In this document: positions 48,253 to 56,672 of the stretch, piece after piece
How the letters are laid out: each line of letters opens with the position of its first letter
How positions within the stretch are numbered: the stretch's first letter is position 1
Origin: DATAFF01 sp963744915
GTDB taxonomy: Bacteria > Pseudomonadota > Alphaproteobacteria > Rhizobiales > Aestuariivirgaceae
NCBI GenBank assembly: GCA_963744915.1
Contig: CAVUUY010000007.1
Span: 248,001 to 312,000 of the forward strand
Direction: 5' to 3'
DNA: 64,000 bases
Made by a program: the position numbers and the translations under genes
Notes under the pieces: model-generated
Told to the model about the DNA's origin: nothing
The model's input: only the letters and a program-made list of their open reading frames with translations
Databases searched by the model: none

Positions 48253-48951
48253 TCAACCGCTATTCATTCTCTCGAAGACCTGCCTGAATGATTCGCGCAG
48301 GGCGGCATCGACGTCGTCCATGGTGGCTGCGATGCCGAGATCGGCCAGGCTGGTGACGCCATGCTCATGCACGCCGCACGGCACGATGCCGGCGAAATGC
48401 GTGAGGTCGGGAGCGACATTGAGGCTGATGCCGTGGAGACTCACCCAGCGGCGCACCCGGACGCCGATGGCGGCGATCTTGTCCTCGCGCGGCGGCGGCC
48501 CCGGCCGGCTGACCCAGATGCCGACCCGATCCTCGCGACGCTCGCCGGCGACGCCGAAAGCGGCAAGCGCCAGGATCAGCCATCTCTCGAGACCGGCGAC
48601 GAAGGTGCGGATGTCGGCGCCGCGGCGGCGCAGGTCGAGCATGACATAGGCAACCCGCTGGCCGGGGCCGTGATAGGTGTACTGGCCGCCGCGGCCGGTG
48701 CGGTACACCGGCAGGCGCTCCGGCATGACGAGATCGGCGGGCTTGGCGCTGGTGCCGGCGGTATAGATCGGCGGATGCTCGAGCAGCCACACCAGCTGTT
48801 CCGCCTTGCCCTCGGCGATCGCCGCTGCCCGCTCCTCCATCGCCGCGACCGCAACGGGGTAGGGAACCGGTTCCGGCGCGGTCTCCCAGGCGACGCGGCC
48901 GGGGGCGCGCAGGCTCGCAAGCGCAAGATCGGTTCTTCTCGAGACTGTCAC
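48253..48951 (-). CDS. lipB: Lipoyl(octanoyl) transferase
   Basis: 232 residues from a GTG at 48951 preceded by GAGG at 5 bases; the frame is open to another GTG at 49011. Motifs: VWLLEHPPIYTAGTSAKPAD, the octanoyl-binding RGGQYTYHGPGQRVAYVMLD, the lysine in EDKIAAIGVRVRRWVSLHGI and the active-site cysteine in IVPCGVHEHGVTSLADLG. It moves octanoate from acyl carrier protein to lipoyl domains, the first step of endogenous lipoate synthesis. LipA is not in the window. It is separated by 77 bases from the divergent tRNA-Leu. Confidence 0.93.
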   Translation of the reverse strand: MTVSRRTDLALASLRAPGRVAWETAPEPVPYPVAVAAMEERAAAIAEGKAEQLVWLLEHPPIYTAGTSAKPADLVMPERLPVYRTGRGGQYTYHGPGQRVAYVMLDLRRRGADIRTFVAGLERWLILALAAFGVAGERREDRVGIWVSRPGPPPREDKIAAIGVRVRRWVSLHGISLNVAPDLTHFAGIVPCGVHEHGVTSLADLGIAATMDDVDAALRESFRQVFERMNSG

Positions 48952-49028
48952 TTCGACCTCAGCGATGGGGTTCGGACCCCTTGATTTGCCGCAAGCAGGT
49001 TGATACACCACGCCACTCTCCAGGTAAC

Positions 49029-49113
49029 GCGGTCGTGGCGGAATTGGTAGACGCGCTAGCTTGAGGTGCTAGTGGGTAACACCGTGGAGGTTCGAGTCCT
49101 CTCGACCGCACCA
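49029..49113 (+). tRNA. tRNA-Leu (GAG)
   Basis: 85 bases with acceptor stem GCGGTCG/CGACCGC, discriminator A, encoded CCA, a long variable arm typical of leucine tRNA (TGGGTAACACCGT region), anticodon stem CTAGC/GCTAG with anticodon GAG at 49053-49055, and T-loop GTTCGAGTC. The 3' half overlaps the end of the minus-strand EamA gene. Confidence 0.95.
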
Positions 49114-49997
49114 GCAGCTTTTCTGGCCTGCCACAAGTCCCACAGGCTGTCGATCAGGGCGGCACCGGAAATCAACAGCACGCCGGCCAGCTCGCGCCGG
49201 CCAAAGGGCTCGCCGGCCCACAGGGCGGCGGTGATGCCGCCGACCGTGATTTCGGTCATGAACAGGATGCCGACCAGGGCAGGATCGATGTGCTTCGGTC
49301 CCCAGGTCGAGGCGAGGCCGCATGGCAACACCATGAGCAGCGCCACCGGCACGAGCCAAGGCAGGGGCGCCAGCAGGGTGTGGAGGTCGGGCATCGCGCC
49401 GGCCTCGGCGAGCCCGGCGCCGGCCGTCACCAGAAGCGCGCACCACAGGAAGCTCCACACGGTCAGGTCGAGGGCGGAATTGGCATGATCCTGGCGCAGC
49501 CGGACCGCGGACACCGCCCATGACAGCCCCGCCGCGAGCCCCATCCAGTCGCCGGTGTTGCGCGGCAGCGGCCAGCTCTCGCCGAGACCGAACATCGTCA
49601 GCATGCCGGCGAGCGCCAGCGCCATGGTGACGGCGCGCACCACGGTGATGCGCTGTTTCAGCACGATGCGGCCGAGCAGCGCGCTCCACAACGGCGTCAT
49701 GTAGAACAGCGCCATGGCGCGGATGACGTCGGTGAACACCAACCCGACGGCATAGAGCCCGAGGCTCAGCGCGCCCGCCACGGCGGTCAGCTGGAGGTTG
49801 ACACCGCCCGCCGTGGTTCGGCGGTGGCGCAGGACGGCAACCGGCAGCAGCAGCAGGGCCGGCACCCCGAAGAACAATGCCGTTCCCCACAGGCCGGGAA
49901 TGCCGTCCGTTTCGAGCCGGCGCAGCGGAATCCAGAAAATTCCCCACACGGCGCCGCCGAAGAGGCAGGCCAGCTTGGCCAGGAATTCGCGCGTCAT
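49056..49997 (-). CDS. EamA/DMT-family exporter
   Basis: 313 residues with about ten hydrophobic helices and the duplicated EamA pattern (LFGGAVWGIFWIPLRRLE in the first half, LMVLPCGLASTWGPKHIDPA then LVGILFMTEITVGGITAALW in the second). DMT exporters move amino acids or small metabolites outward; the substrate is unknown. The last 19 codons and the stop are antisense to tRNA-Leu, so the natural protein end near LWDLWQARK may have been lost or extended. The start at 49997 lacks a good ribosome-binding site. Confidence 0.85.
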   Translation of the reverse strand: MTREFLAKLACLFGGAVWGIFWIPLRRLETDGIPGLWGTALFFGVPALLLLPVAVLRHRRTTAGGVNLQLTAVAGALSLGLYAVGLVFTDVIRAMALFYMTPLWSALLGRIVLKQRITVVRAVTMALALAGMLTMFGLGESWPLPRNTGDWMGLAAGLSWAVSAVRLRQDHANSALDLTVWSFLWCALLVTAGAGLAEAGAMPDLHTLLAPLPWLVPVALLMVLPCGLASTWGPKHIDPALVGILFMTEITVGGITAALWAGEPFGRRELAGVLLISGAALIDSLWDLWQARKAAGAVERTRTSTVLPTSTSS

Positions 49998-50089
49998 CGA
50001 ACGGTCATGCGTCCCTTTAGGCTTTGTGTTTGACACCCCTTTCGTGGGATGGCAATCGCGCGGCTGGAGCCCCTCGCCGATTTGAGACC

Positions 50090-51487
50090 ATGAAAGCAGG
50101 GCCGTTGATGGCGGAAAGCGCTGCGATCGAAGACATTCGCGACGAGGACGGGCTGCTCCGGCCCGAATTCGTGGCCACGATTCGCGCTGCCATCGCCGCG
50201 AGCGACGGCGCGGCGGCACGCCGGCTGACCGACGACCTGCATGAGGCCGACCTCGCCGACCTCATCATGGCGCTCAACTCGGACGAGCGCATCAGGCTGA
50301 TCGAGCTCCTGGGCCGTGATTTCGACGTCGAGGCCTTGCCCCAGCTCGACGAGGCAGTCCGCGACGAGCTGATGGAGGCGCTGCCCAATCCGGTCATCGC
50401 CTCGGCGGTCGGCCAGCTCGACACCGACGATGCCGCCTATCTGATCGAGGACATGGACGAGGCGGATCAGCGCGAGATCCTCGCCGGCGTCCCTGCCGAG
50501 GAGCGCGTGGCTCTCACCCGCGCCCTCGATTATCCGGAATATTCCGCCGGCCGTCTGATGCAGACGGAGTTCGTGGCGGTGCCGGCATTCTGGACCGTCC
50601 GGCAGACGCTCGATCATCTGCGCCGCGACCATGATTTGCCGGAAAGCTTCCTCGAAATCTACGTCGTGGATCCGGCCTTTCACCTGATTGGCGTGGTGCC
50701 GCTCAGCCGCTTGCTCAGGGCGCCGGACCACGCCCGCATCGCCGCGCTGATGGATGAGGAACAGCAGGTGTTCAAGGTCGACGACGACCAGGAGGACATC
50801 GCCTTCCGCTTCGGCAAGTACAATCTGTTCTCGGCCGCCGTGGTCGACGAGAACGGGCGCCTTGTCGGCATGCTGACGATCGATGACGTGGTCGACATCA
50901 TCCAGGAGGAGGCGACCGAGGAGATCCTTCATCTCGGCGGCGTCGGCCATGAGGAGCTCACGGCCAATGTCTGGACGATCACCCGCAACCGCTTTGGCTG
51001 GCTGCTGGTCAACCTGGCAACGGCCATTCTCGCTTCCTCGGTGATCGCCTTGTTCGACGCGACGATCCAGCAGATGGTGGCGCTGGCCGTGCTGATGCCG
51101 ATCGTCGCCTCGATGGGCGGCAATGCCGGCACCCAGACCATGACGGTGGCGGTGCGCGCCATCGCCACCCGCAATCTCGGGCGGCTCAATGCGCTCCGGG
51201 TCATCTGGCGGGAATGCGCGGTCGGGCTGGTCAATGGCCTGCTGTTTGCCGTCATCATGGGCCTGTTCGCCATCTGGTGGTTCGGCTCGAACGGCCTCGG
51301 CATGGTCATCGGCGCGGCCATGATCATCAATCTCCTGGCGGCGGCGCTGGCCGGCATCATCATTCCGCTCACCCTCGACTGGCTGGGCGTCGACCCGGCG
51401 GTTGCCTCGGGAGTGTTCGTCACCACGGTGACCGATGTCGTGGGATTTTTCGCCTTTCTCGGGCTTGCGGCATGGTGGTTGATGTAG
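50090..51487 (+). CDS. mgtE: MgtE-family magnesium transporter
   Basis: 465 residues in the MgtE order: an N-terminal helical superhelix (LHEADLADLIMALNSDERIR, YLIEDMDEADQREILAGVP), two CBS domains (from MQTEFVAVPAFWTVRQTLDH to GMLTIDDVVDIIQEEATEEI) and a five-helix channel with LMPIVASMGGNAGTQTMTVA, the Mg-selectivity segment. In MgtE, cytosolic Mg binding to the N and CBS domains closes the pore. ATG at 50090; 50108 is possible. It is divergent from the EamA gene. Confidence 0.93.
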   Translation: MKAGPLMAESAAIEDIRDEDGLLRPEFVATIRAAIAASDGAAARRLTDDLHEADLADLIMALNSDERIRLIELLGRDFDVEALPQLDEAVRDELMEALPNPVIASAVGQLDTDDAAYLIEDMDEADQREILAGVPAEERVALTRALDYPEYSAGRLMQTEFVAVPAFWTVRQTLDHLRRDHDLPESFLEIYVVDPAFHLIGVVPLSRLLRAPDHARIAALMDEEQQVFKVDDDQEDIAFRFGKYNLFSAAVVDENGRLVGMLTIDDVVDIIQEEATEEILHLGGVGHEELTANVWTITRNRFGWLLVNLATAILASSVIALFDATIQQMVALAVLMPIVASMGGNAGTQTMTVAVRAIATRNLGRLNALRVIWRECAVGLVNGLLFAVIMGLFAIWWFGSNGLGMVIGAAMIINLLAAALAGIIIPLTLDWLGVDPAVASGVFVTTVTDVVGFFAFLGLAAWWLM

Positions 51488-51569
51488 CCGCGGCCGAGCG
51501 CGATGCTGTTGGCTGGGGCGCCGGGAAGTGCGATAAGCTGCACACCGCCATAGGGGAGACAGGCGCATT

Positions 51570-52742
51570 ATGGCCAGCAACCGCTATCCGATGCTGGATT
51601 TCGGCCTCGGCGAGACCGCCGACATGATCCGCGACAGCGTGCGGACGTTCAGCGATGACCATATCGCGCCGATTGCGGCCGAGATCGACCGCAGCAATGA
51701 ATTCCCCCGCGCGCTGTGGCCGGAGCTTGGCGCCCTCGGCGTCCTCGGGATCACCGTCGAGGAGGAATTTGGCGGGGCCGGGCTCGGCTATCTCGAGCAC
51801 TGCATCGCCATGGAGGAGATCAGCCGCGGCTCGGCGGCGGTCGGGCTGTCCTATGGCGCCCACTCCAATCTCTGCGTCAACCAGATCCGGCGCAACGGTC
51901 GCGACGAGCACAAGCGGCGGTACCTGCCCAAGCTGATCTCGGGCGAGCATGTCGGCGCGCTCGCCATGTCGGAGGCGGGCGCCGGCTCCGACGTCGTCGC
52001 GATGAGGCTCAGGGCCGACCGGCGCGGCGATCGCTTCGTCCTCAACGGCAGCAAATTCTGGATCACCAACGGGCCGGTGGCCGACGTGCTGGTCGTCTAC
52101 GCCAAGACCGATCCGGCGGCAGGCGCCCACGGCATCTCCGCCTTCATCATCGAGCGCGGGTTCGCGGGCTTCAGCACCGCCCAGAAGCTCGACAAGCTCG
52201 GCATGCGCGGCTCCGACACCGGCGAACTCGTCTTCGAGGACTGCGAGGTGCCGCAGGAGAACCTGCTCGGCGAGCTCGATCGCGGCGTCAAGGTGCTGAT
52301 GTCGGGCCTCGATTACGAGCGGGCGGTGCTGGCAGCGGGACCGCTCGGCATCATGCAGGCCGCGCTCGATCTGGTCGTGCCCTACGTCCATGAGCGCAAG
52401 CAGTTCGGCCAGCCGATCGGCAGCTTCCAGCTGATGCAGGGCAAGCTTGCCGACATGTATACGACGATGAGCGCGGCGCGGGCCTATGTCTATGCGGTGG
52501 CGCGGGCCTGCGACCGGGGCGAAACGGCCCGCAAGGACGCGGCGGGAGCGATCCTCTATGCGGCGGAAAAGGCGACGACGATCGCGCTCGATGCCATCCA
52601 GTGCCTGGGCGGCAATGGTTATATCAACGATTTTGCAACGGGCAGGCTGTTGCGCGATGCCAAGCTTTATGAAATCGGGGCCGGAACCTCGGAAATCCGC
52701 CGGATGCTGATTGGCCGGGAGTTGTTCGAAGAAAGCCGCTAG
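51570..52742 (+). CDS. ivd: Isovaleryl-CoA dehydrogenase-type acyl-CoA dehydrogenase
   Basis: 390 residues. Acyl-CoA dehydrogenase motifs: AMSEAGAGSDVVAMRLRA, FWITNGPVADVLVVYAKTD, ERKQFGQPIGSFQLMQGKLA and IQCLGGNGYINDFATGRLLR. The catalytic base is the glutamate in MSGLDYERAVLAAGP (near residue 250), the position used by isovaleryl-CoA dehydrogenase rather than the C-terminal Glu of most family members. SYGAHSNLCVNQI also fits IVD. It acts in leucine catabolism. The usual partner carboxylase (mccAB) and lyase genes are not adjacent. Confidence 0.88.
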   Translation: MASNRYPMLDFGLGETADMIRDSVRTFSDDHIAPIAAEIDRSNEFPRALWPELGALGVLGITVEEEFGGAGLGYLEHCIAMEEISRGSAAVGLSYGAHSNLCVNQIRRNGRDEHKRRYLPKLISGEHVGALAMSEAGAGSDVVAMRLRADRRGDRFVLNGSKFWITNGPVADVLVVYAKTDPAAGAHGISAFIIERGFAGFSTAQKLDKLGMRGSDTGELVFEDCEVPQENLLGELDRGVKVLMSGLDYERAVLAAGPLGIMQAALDLVVPYVHERKQFGQPIGSFQLMQGKLADMYTTMSAARAYVYAVARACDRGETARKDAAGAILYAAEKATTIALDAIQCLGGNGYINDFATGRLLRDAKLYEIGAGTSEIRRMLIGRELFEESR

Positions 52743-52772
52743 CATGCCGCTTTCGCCGGGTAGGGGAAAAAC

Positions 52773-53246
52773 ATGAAGCGCCCGATCATCGCTGCCAGCG
52801 CCTTTCTCATCGCCGCCGCGCCGTGCCTGGCGCTTGCCCGGGACACGGTCAAGGTCGGGGTGCTGACCTGCGTCATCGCCGGGGGAAGCGGGTTCATCCT
52901 CGGCTCGATGAAGCCGCTTTACTGCGACTTCAGCGGCGCCGACGGGCGGCGCGAGCGCTATCGCGGCAGCATGCGGAAATATGGCATCGACATCGGCTCG
53001 ACCGGCGTATCCTATCTCAAATGGATCGTGTTTGCGCCCACCAGCATTCTGCGGAGCGGGGCGCTTTCCGGTTCCTATGGCGGCGCCTCGGTGGAGGCGA
53101 CGGTCGGGGCCGGTCTCGGCGCCAATGCCCTGATCGGCGGCTCCGAGCGTTCGATCTCGCTGCAGCCCTTCAGCGCCCAGGTGCAGGCAGGCGGCGCCAA
53201 CATCGCGGTCGGCGCCGCTGCATTGACGTTGCGCTATGTGAGATAG
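52773..53246 (+). CDS. DUF992 family secreted protein
   Basis: 157 residues with a signal peptide (SAFLIAAAPCLALAR). The mature part has the DUF992 pattern: VKVGVLTCVIAGGSGFILGS, LYCDFSG, YRGSMRKYGIDIGSTGVSYL and a Gly/Ala-rich end GALSGSYGGASVEATVGAGL. Two cysteines probably form a disulfide. The family is restricted to Hyphomicrobiales and relatives and has no known function. The 3' end overlaps the convergent RraB-like gene by 13 bases. Confidence 0.85.
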   Translation: MKRPIIAASAFLIAAAPCLALARDTVKVGVLTCVIAGGSGFILGSMKPLYCDFSGADGRRERYRGSMRKYGIDIGSTGVSYLKWIVFAPTSILRSGALSGSYGGASVEATVGAGLGANALIGGSERSISLQPFSAQVQAGGANIAVGAAALTLRYVR

Positions 53247-53731
53247 CCGGCGGTCGGCCGCTCGCGCATCTGCCAGCCATCGGCCCGGCCGCCGAACCGC
53301 GACGAAAACAGGGCGACGAGCTCGACATTGTCGCGGATCGCCTCGGGCTTCGGGATCATGGTGAGCGTTACGAGGACCTGCCAGGCAAGATCGCCGCGCC
53401 CGGACGGGCTCGATGCAGCATCGATGCAGTCGCTGCCGCGGCGCGACACCTCGGCAATCTCGCGGGCGGCAGCCTCGTTGGGGACGAGGGCGCGGAATTC
53501 GATGGGGACCAGCCGGTCGGCCTCGCCCGCATCCCTGGAGGACGCCGGCGATGGCAGGAGAGGATCTTGCTGGACCACGGCCGGGCCGGCGCATTGCACC
53601 GCCGCCGTCCGATCGATCGCAGGCTGATCCGGTGCCGGGGGGTCAAGAGCCGGCTGTTCCGTAGCGGCAGTCTCCGCCGCGGGCTTCTTGGCAAGCACAC
53701 CCTTGAGGCGGCCGATCAGGCTCTCCCCCAT
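53234..53731 (-). CDS. RraB-like (ribonuclease E inhibitor) domain protein
   Basis: 165 residues: a Pro/Ala-rich N-terminal region and a C-terminal domain reading LAWQVLVTLTMIPKPEAIRD, NVELVALFSSRFGGRADGWQ. That strand-helix pattern (thr-val strand, Ala-Ile-x helix, Phe-Gly-Gly-x-x-D-G-W) is the RraB fold that binds RNase E in E. coli. The middle carries RALVPNEAAAREIAEVSRRG. RNase E control is inference. Start at 53731; AGGGAG abuts the ATG and a GGGAG lies further upstream. Confidence 0.65.
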   Translation of the reverse strand: MGESLIGRLKGVLAKKPAAETAATEQPALDPPAPDQPAIDRTAAVQCAGPAVVQQDPLLPSPASSRDAGEADRLVPIEFRALVPNEAAAREIAEVSRRGSDCIDAASSPSGRGDLAWQVLVTLTMIPKPEAIRDNVELVALFSSRFGGRADGWQMRERPTAGYLT

Positions 53732-53807
53732 CTCCCTACACTCCCACGCTTACGGACGTCCCCCGACCCCGCCAGTCTGCCGCAACAAGGCTAACAAAAG
53801 ATTGTCT

Positions 53808-55004
53808 CTACAGCCGCATCAGCTGGTCCCCGACCTGCCGGAGCTTCAGATAGACGTCATATCCCGGCGCGTTGCCGGGGCCGTCCCCGGGCGTGCGGCT
53901 GATCTTCGTTTTGGTGATATCTTGCAACAACAAAGGATCCTCGAGAATTTTATCGCGCAGGTATGAGGGCATCTTCAGCTCGCGCGCGAACTCGCGAATG
54001 CGACAGAGGTTATAATTGGCGACAGCCAGGCCACTCTCCGCCGTCTCGCCAAGCACCTCGGCCTGCTGCTCGCAATGTTCGATGAAAGCCAGCTCGGAGC
54101 TGGTCGGTGGTGGCGTCCGCTGCTCAGCCGGCAGACCCTTCTGAAATGCCTCAAAACGCGCCCGGATCGCCATCTCGGCCGTCACCTTGATCTCCTCTTC
54201 CGGCTTGGCCTTCGCGAGTTCCCCAGCAACCTCTCGCAGCTTGCAGTGGACTCCATAGCCAAGATTCGCCATGCGGTCCTCACCGAGCGTGGGGAGGATC
54301 GTGAAGCTCGCCAGGGCGTTCGTCCTGTTCATCTTCGTCATCAGGGCATCGCCCCACTTTCCCGACAGACCGAGCTCGCCAGCGACTTGACGGACCTGGC
54401 GCAGGTTCCAATTGGCGCGATCGAAGGCATCGTTGGTCAATTCGCCACTGGCGGCGGCATATGCCACGCATCGGCGAATGAAAATTGTTTCGGGAGAGGT
54501 CAAGTCTCGGGTTTGTTGGTCCAAGGGCAGACCGCTCTGAAATGCTTCGTAAGCGTCGATTGCGCCCTCGATTTGGGAACCCCGCTCCTGTCCATCCTCG
54601 TCCGTGACACAATCGACAAGCGACCCGAGGTCTATGCCGTCGATTTTCTTCTTCGTTTCGGGGTCCAACCGAAAGTCTCTTCTATCGATTGCGAGCGCAC
54701 CGAGAAGCATGTCACCAAGGTGAAGCTTTGTTCCGTCGGCCAGGCGGATCGGTTGGGCATCGAGCCGTTTCAGCAGTTTCGCGCCAAGCCTCTTCTCGAT
54801 TCGCTCGATCCTCTTTTCCGTCCAGACGCCAGGCTTTCCGACAGCGGACCGCAGAAATTTCACTTCGAGCTTGTCGCCCCTGTGCGACCAGAAGCTGGTG
54901 CGCCCGACGGCCCTCGCTTCGCCGGCCCGCGGAACATGCACCCTCTGATGGCCCGTGTGCTCCGCCTTGCTCGAATGAAAGAAGGCTTTTCCGATGCCCG
55001 TCAT
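53808..55004 (-). CDS. Unrecognised protein with two copies of a ~115-residue domain
   Basis: 398 residues, no signal peptide and no membrane helix. Residues about 1-120 are basic (RTSFWSHRGDKLEVKFLR, EKRIERIEKRLGAKLLKRLD). Residues about 146-264 and 278-396 are related copies: YEAFQSGLPLDQQT against FEAFQKGLPAEQRT, ANWNLRQVRQVAGELGL against ANYNLCRIREFARELKM, and YGVHCKLREVAGEL against YDVYLKLRQVGDQL. I know no family with this repeat. Local composition is less GC-rich than the neighbours (for example ATCTTGCAACAACAAAGG), which hints at transfer. An interaction or effector role is conceivable but not supported. Confidence 0.7.
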   Translation of the reverse strand: MTGIGKAFFHSSKAEHTGHQRVHVPRAGEARAVGRTSFWSHRGDKLEVKFLRSAVGKPGVWTEKRIERIEKRLGAKLLKRLDAQPIRLADGTKLHLGDMLLGALAIDRRDFRLDPETKKKIDGIDLGSLVDCVTDEDGQERGSQIEGAIDAYEAFQSGLPLDQQTRDLTSPETIFIRRCVAYAAASGELTNDAFDRANWNLRQVRQVAGELGLSGKWGDALMTKMNRTNALASFTILPTLGEDRMANLGYGVHCKLREVAGELAKAKPEEEIKVTAEMAIRARFEAFQKGLPAEQRTPPPTSSELAFIEHCEQQAEVLGETAESGLAVANYNLCRIREFARELKMPSYLRDKILEDPLLLQDITKTKISRTPGDGPGNAPGYDVYLKLRQVGDQLMRL

Positions 55005-55088
55005 TGCAGACCCCCCAGCTTGACTCCCGAGGCATCATAGCAAGGATCATCCGGTCGCCTGTGCCGTTCGGCACACTCATATGCATTC

Positions 55089-56467
55089 CTAATGAGCCGG
55101 GCGCCCAAGCGGCTCGGCGTGGGCGATGATGCGCCGCACCCGGGGCAGCCTCTCGCGCAGCGTCTTCTCCAGCCGGTCGACTGCTGCATGCACGAATTCG
55201 ACGCTGCGGGCGCCGTCGACCTGGCAGTGAAAGGCGACGAAAATGCCGTCGTCATTGACCCGGACCCGGACATTGTGGATCTCGGTCAGCGGCCCGTCGG
55301 CGGCGATATCGCTGAGAAGCCGCTCGATTTCGGCCAGCCGGTCGGCCGAGGCGTCCTCACCGGTGAGGACCCGCGCCTCCAGCGGCTCGATATGGGTCTC
55401 GACCTCGACCTCGCTGCCGAGCTCGCCGCGGATGTCCTGCTCGAGCGCGGTGGCGATCTCGTGGGCGGCGGCAAACGGCATATCCCGCTCGACCTCGAGG
55501 TCGAGCGCGACCGACAGGCGGTCCTCGATATGCTGCGCTGTCAAATGATGGACATTGAGCCCGCGGCGGCCGGCGAGCAGCATGGCCTTCTCGAACACTG
55601 TCTCGTCGTCGAGCGCCACCGGCACGGTCGTCACCGAGACGTCGGCGCCCTGGAAGCGCTGCCGCACGGCGGCGACGAAGGCCGATTTGATGGCGTCGAC
55701 CTCGTCGAAGGGCAGGGTGCGCCGAACCTTGATGTCGACATCGAAGAACAGGGTCGGACCGGCCGGCCGCACCCTGACCTTGCTCACCCCGAGCACGCCC
55801 GGCGTCAGCTCCGCCGCCTCCTCGATGACCGCGACGGCGCCTTCGGGCGCGGCATCGAGCAGGCTCGCCAAGGTGCGCTGCCCGAGCCGCAGGGCCGCCA
55901 ATGCGACGAAGCCGGCCACCACCAGGGCGGCGATCGAAATCGGCGGCGGGCAGTCCGTACCAGACCAGCAGGAGGCCGATGATGACCGCGGCCGAGCTCC
56001 ACATGTCGGAGCTGAAATGCAGGGCGTCGGCGGCGAGCGCTTCGCTGGCATGGGCCTCCGCCGCCTGGCGCAGCGCCCGCGAGCGGTTCCAATCGATTAT
56101 GATCGAACCGACGATGATGGCGACGGCCCACCAGGTCACCGCGACATCGTTCTGGCCGGCGATCAGGCGCGACAGCGAACTCATAGATGATCCAGGCGGT
56201 GGTGAGGAACAGGAGACCGGTCTCGATCAGCGCCGCGACGCTTTCGGCCTTGGCATGGCCGAAATGATGCGTGTCGTCCGGCGGCCGGTCGGCGAAGCGC
56301 ACCGCCGAATAGGTGACGGCCGTGGCACCGAAATCGATGAGCGAATGCACTGCCTCCGACAGGATCGCCAAGGAACCGGTGACGAGGCCGGCGATGAATT
56401 TGGCGGCGGCGAGGAGCGCGCTTGCCGCGAGCGAAACCAGCGCCACTCTCTGCTTGTCGGGTATCAC
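55089..56467 (-). pseudogene. Cation diffusion facilitator (FieF/CzcD-like), broken by two +1 frameshifts
   Basis: Three frames together give one full CDF protein. Segment 1 (from a GTG at 56467): IPDKQRVALVSLAASALLAA, LSEAVHSLIDFGATAVTYSA, THHFGHAKAESVAALIETGL, AWIIYE. Segment 2: LSRLIAGQNDVAVTWWAVAI, ADALHFSSDMWSSAAVIIGL, with the HxxxD metal site. Segment 3: ISIAALVVAGFVALAALRLG and a long cytoplasmic domain to GRPAH. The breaks are one extra base near 56178-56179 and one within 55948-55950. CDFs export Zn, Fe or Mn. As written no functional protein is made; two one-base errors in sequencing would explain it equally well. Confidence 0.85.
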
Positions 56468-56547
56468 GCCTCTCCCCCCTTCTCCAGGCGGTTAGCGATA
56501 GTCGATTCCCACAGACTCGCAAACCCGGCTCTGATCAGAGAGTGCAA

Positions 56548-56576
56548 TTGCCGGGCGAGGAAGATACTCGTATCCT
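56548..56576 (+). promoter_or_regulatory. Candidate sigma-70 promoter of the amino-acid ABC operon
   Basis: TTGCCG (56548-56553) and TATCCT (56571-56576) are 17 bases apart, each matching 4 of 6 consensus positions. A start near 56583 gives a 90-base leader before the binding-protein ATG. Confidence 0.4.
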
Positions 56577-56672
56577 TATCATTAGGGACCCAGGGGCCAA
56601 TGGTCCGCCCTTGCGGGAACGCATAACCAAAGGCAAAAGTCTCCGATTGGCTTAAGGGAGGAAGTTAACTTA

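Noticed and set aside
55089..56467. Programmed ribosomal frameshifting in the cation-efflux gene
   Set aside because: Neither break has a slippery heptamer with a downstream pseudoknot that I can see, and two +1 shifts in one gene would be exceptional.
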